From positions 1-64,000 of the forward strand of contig NZ_FNCY01000011.1 of NCBI RefSeq assembly GCF_900099695.1: 64,000 nt of DNA, read 5' to 3'. The translations under genes and the position numbers were made by a program. Positions 62,888 to 64,000 of the stretch are shown one piece after another; positions within the stretch are counted from its first letter, which is position 1, and each line of letters begins with the position of its first letter. Origin of the DNA: Propionivibrio dicarboxylicus. Lineage in GTDB: Bacteria; Pseudomonadota; Gammaproteobacteria; Burkholderiales; Rhodocyclaceae. The notes under the pieces are model-generated. The model was not told the DNA's origin, ran no database searches, and worked only from the letters and a program-made list of their open reading frames with translations.

Positions 62888-63601
62888 TTAATCGATGAAG
62901 ATGCCCGGATACTTTTCTGCCATGATCGGGAGCGAGCGATAGATCTCGCTCATGTGGTGCAGCATGTTTTTCTCGGCGAGATCGGCATCCCCCGCCTCGA
63001 TCGCATCGACGATCGCCTCGTGCTCCGCCACCAGCGTCGCAATCGGCGTGGCATGGTCGTAGGTCAGGAAGCGCACCCGGTTAAGCTGTGACTTGACCTT
63101 TTCCGTCACCTCCCAGGCGAAATCGCGCTTGGCATTTTGCGCGAGCAGGTAGTGCAATTCCTCGTCGAGTTCCAGGAAGGTCCGGCTGTCGCCGGTCTTC
63201 ACCTTCTTCTGACTGGCGATATTTTTTCTCAATTTCTTGATCAGGGCGGCCGAGCGGGTCTTCGTCACCTCGCGGACGATCGCCAACTCGATCACCTCGC
63301 GCACGAAACAGGCATCCAGAACCTCGCGCACCGAGATCTTGCGGATGAAGGTGCCGCGATTGGGTCGGACCTCGATGAGCTTCTCCTGCCCGAGCAGGAT
63401 GAAGGCTTCGCGAACGGGTTGCCGGCTGATGGCAAAACGCTTGCTGATTTCGACTTCGGAAATCGCCTGCCCCGGTGCCAACTCCCCGGTAATGATGGCG
63501 GCCCGCAGCGCGTCGTGAATGATCGCGCTCGTGGTGCCGCCCTCCCGATGCAAGCGTTCCGAAAGATCGGCAACCGCTGAATTAATTGTTGTTGGGGTCA
63601 T
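62888..63601 (-). CDS. GntR-family (FCD) transcriptional regulator
   Basis: A 237-residue regulator with GntR winged helix (about 20-90, LAPGQAISEVEISKRFAISRQPVREAFILLGQEKLIEVRPNRGTFI) and FCD ligand domain with metal-ligand histidines (EELHYLLAQN, EHEAIVDAI, HH). FCD regulators answer to organic acids or sugar acids. It is divergent from an exported-protein gene, which it probably controls through the palindrome at 63678-63705. Confidence 0.92.
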   Translation of the reverse strand: MTPTTINSAVADLSERLHREGGTTSAIIHDALRAAIITGELAPGQAISEVEISKRFAISRQPVREAFILLGQEKLIEVRPNRGTFIRKISVREVLDACFVREVIELAIVREVTKTRSAALIKKLRKNIASQKKVKTGDSRTFLELDEELHYLLAQNAKRDFAWEVTEKVKSQLNRVRFLTYDHATPIATLVAEHEAIVDAIEAGDADLAEKNMLHHMSEIYRSLPIMAEKYPGIFID

Positions 63602-63916
63602 TTGCGTCGATCCGGACTCGCGATGTTCAAACTATAAAAGAAAACCAAATCCTGTTGACAACTCATTAACGACTATACCACCATACCGGTATAGCGGTAT
63701 GGTGGCTTGCGCGGTCAATCACAATAACAACACCAGACCGGCCCAATGAGGCCGGCCCGGTTGCCCGCCCAGGCGCAATCAGTCAGCAGCGCAACAGCGC
63801 AATCAGGGAAAGGGGGAAACGCCAGACAAACCGAAACACCGAAGCATTTGTTGCCAAGGGATCGTCACGCGCTTTGCCAGCCGGACGATCGATGTCGTTA
63901 TTCGAGGAGAATTCAA
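63602..63916. other. Gap between the GntR gene and the exported-protein gene
   Basis: The 315 bases carry no gene. They hold the 28-bp palindrome at 63678-63705 about 77 bases upstream of the regulator start, and a rich ribosome binding site for the next gene. The sequence CTATACCACCATACC before the palindrome repeats parts of it and may give a second half-site. Confidence 0.5.
63678..63705. promoter_or_regulatory. GntR operator candidate: 28-bp perfect dyad
   Basis: CCACCATACCG at 63678-63688 and CGGTATGGTGG at 63695-63705 are perfect inverted repeats with the spacer GTATAG; inside lies ATACCGGTAT (63683-63692), a second perfect dyad. Such nested symmetry suits a dimeric FadR-type regulator, two of which might bind. 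Confidence 0.65.
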
Positions 63917-64000
63917 GTGAAAAAGCACGTCGTCAATTTGATCGCTGTGGCACTGGGTAGCCTGGCGATCAGCACCGTCAATGCAGAAACCATCACCATC
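63917..64000 (+). CDS. Exported solute-binding protein start (partial)
   Basis: Only the first 28 codons are in the window. GTG start with GAGGAG seven bases upstream. The residues form a signal peptide (KKHVVNLIAVALGSLAIS, then T-V-N-A before E-T-I-T-I), typical of periplasmic solute-binding proteins of ABC or TRAP systems. With the GntR-FCD regulator it suggests an organic-acid or sugar-acid uptake operon continuing beyond the window. Confidence 0.6.
   Translation, partial: MKKHVVNLIAVALGSLAISTVNAETITI

Overview
This 64-kb window has the coding density, high G+C content and gene repertoire of a betaproteobacterial chromosome. The siaABCD operon, a TPP riboswitch before thiG, a dense set of c-di-GMP and PAS proteins, an NsrR-type nitrosative-stress cluster, and allantoate and oxamate catabolism all fit. 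A Rhodocyclales-like denitrifier is my best guess, but this is inference and I would not name a genus. I saw no rRNA, tRNA, CRISPR array, transposase or integrase.

Layout. 1-3.3 kb: end of a sugar ABC transporter permease, then a RuBisCO-like protein, a class II aldolase and a HAD phosphatase, which look like one carbohydrate-catabolic operon. 3.4-6.7 kb: a large MASE1/CHASE/PAS hybrid histidine kinase. 6.8-10.9 kb: a nitrosative-stress island of a bacteriohemerythrin and the nsrR-HHE-PAS-cupin operon, divergent from a DUF59-DUF2249-membrane protein operon, with NsrR-type half-sites between them. 11-16.3 kb: secreted alpha/beta hydrolase, Lrp regulator, benzoylformate-decarboxylase-like enzyme, secreted hypothetical protein. 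16.4-19.8 kb: rubredoxin/reductase fusion, double-CDGSH protein, DoxX protein, LysR regulator. 19.8-23.6 kb: siaABCD. 23.8-25.3 kb: a fic gene between two nearly identical 56-bp hairpin repeats. 25.4-28.9 kb: tandem rhodanese protein, then riboswitch-thiG-thiH-thiS. 29.2-32.2 kb: chemoreceptor with PilZ domain and an alpha/beta hydrolase.

32.2-46.4 kb: an eleven-gene minus-strand ureide cluster (MocR regulator, fused FdrA-YlbE, AllH, allC, MFS transporter, allE, carbamate kinase, pucG, dctA, allD, pyrR). Together these would take up ureides, degrade allantoate to ureidoglycine, convert that to oxalurate by two parallel routes, split oxalurate with a three-domain oxamate transcarbamylase, and recover ATP from carbamoyl phosphate. 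46.7-47.1 kb: two small genes.

47.2-53 kb: a decayed array of RTX/lipase modules. An RTX segment lies inverted next to a lipase. An intact lipoprotein, a lipoprotein-RTX chimera with an in-frame stop, and eroded RTX remnants follow. A promoter-like region carrying a perfect or near-perfect 18-bp lux-box-like dyad is present three times.

53-60 kb: signalling genes (EAL phosphodiesterase, soluble CZB chemoreceptor, 5TM-LYT histidine kinase, PAS-GAF-PAS-PAS diguanylate cyclase). 59.8-64 kb: alpha/beta hydrolase, small membrane protein, a secreted protein with two 37-residue Asn/Gly/Ala repeats, YceH, a 70-residue protein, and a GntR regulator with a strong operator-like palindrome upstream of a truncated exported-protein gene.

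The best candidates for undescribed biology are the RuBisCO-like operon, the NsrR-hemerythrin-PAS-cupin module, the fused oxamate transcarbamylase in an operon with pyrR, the rearranged RTX array with lux-box-like dyads, and the tandem-repeat secreted protein.
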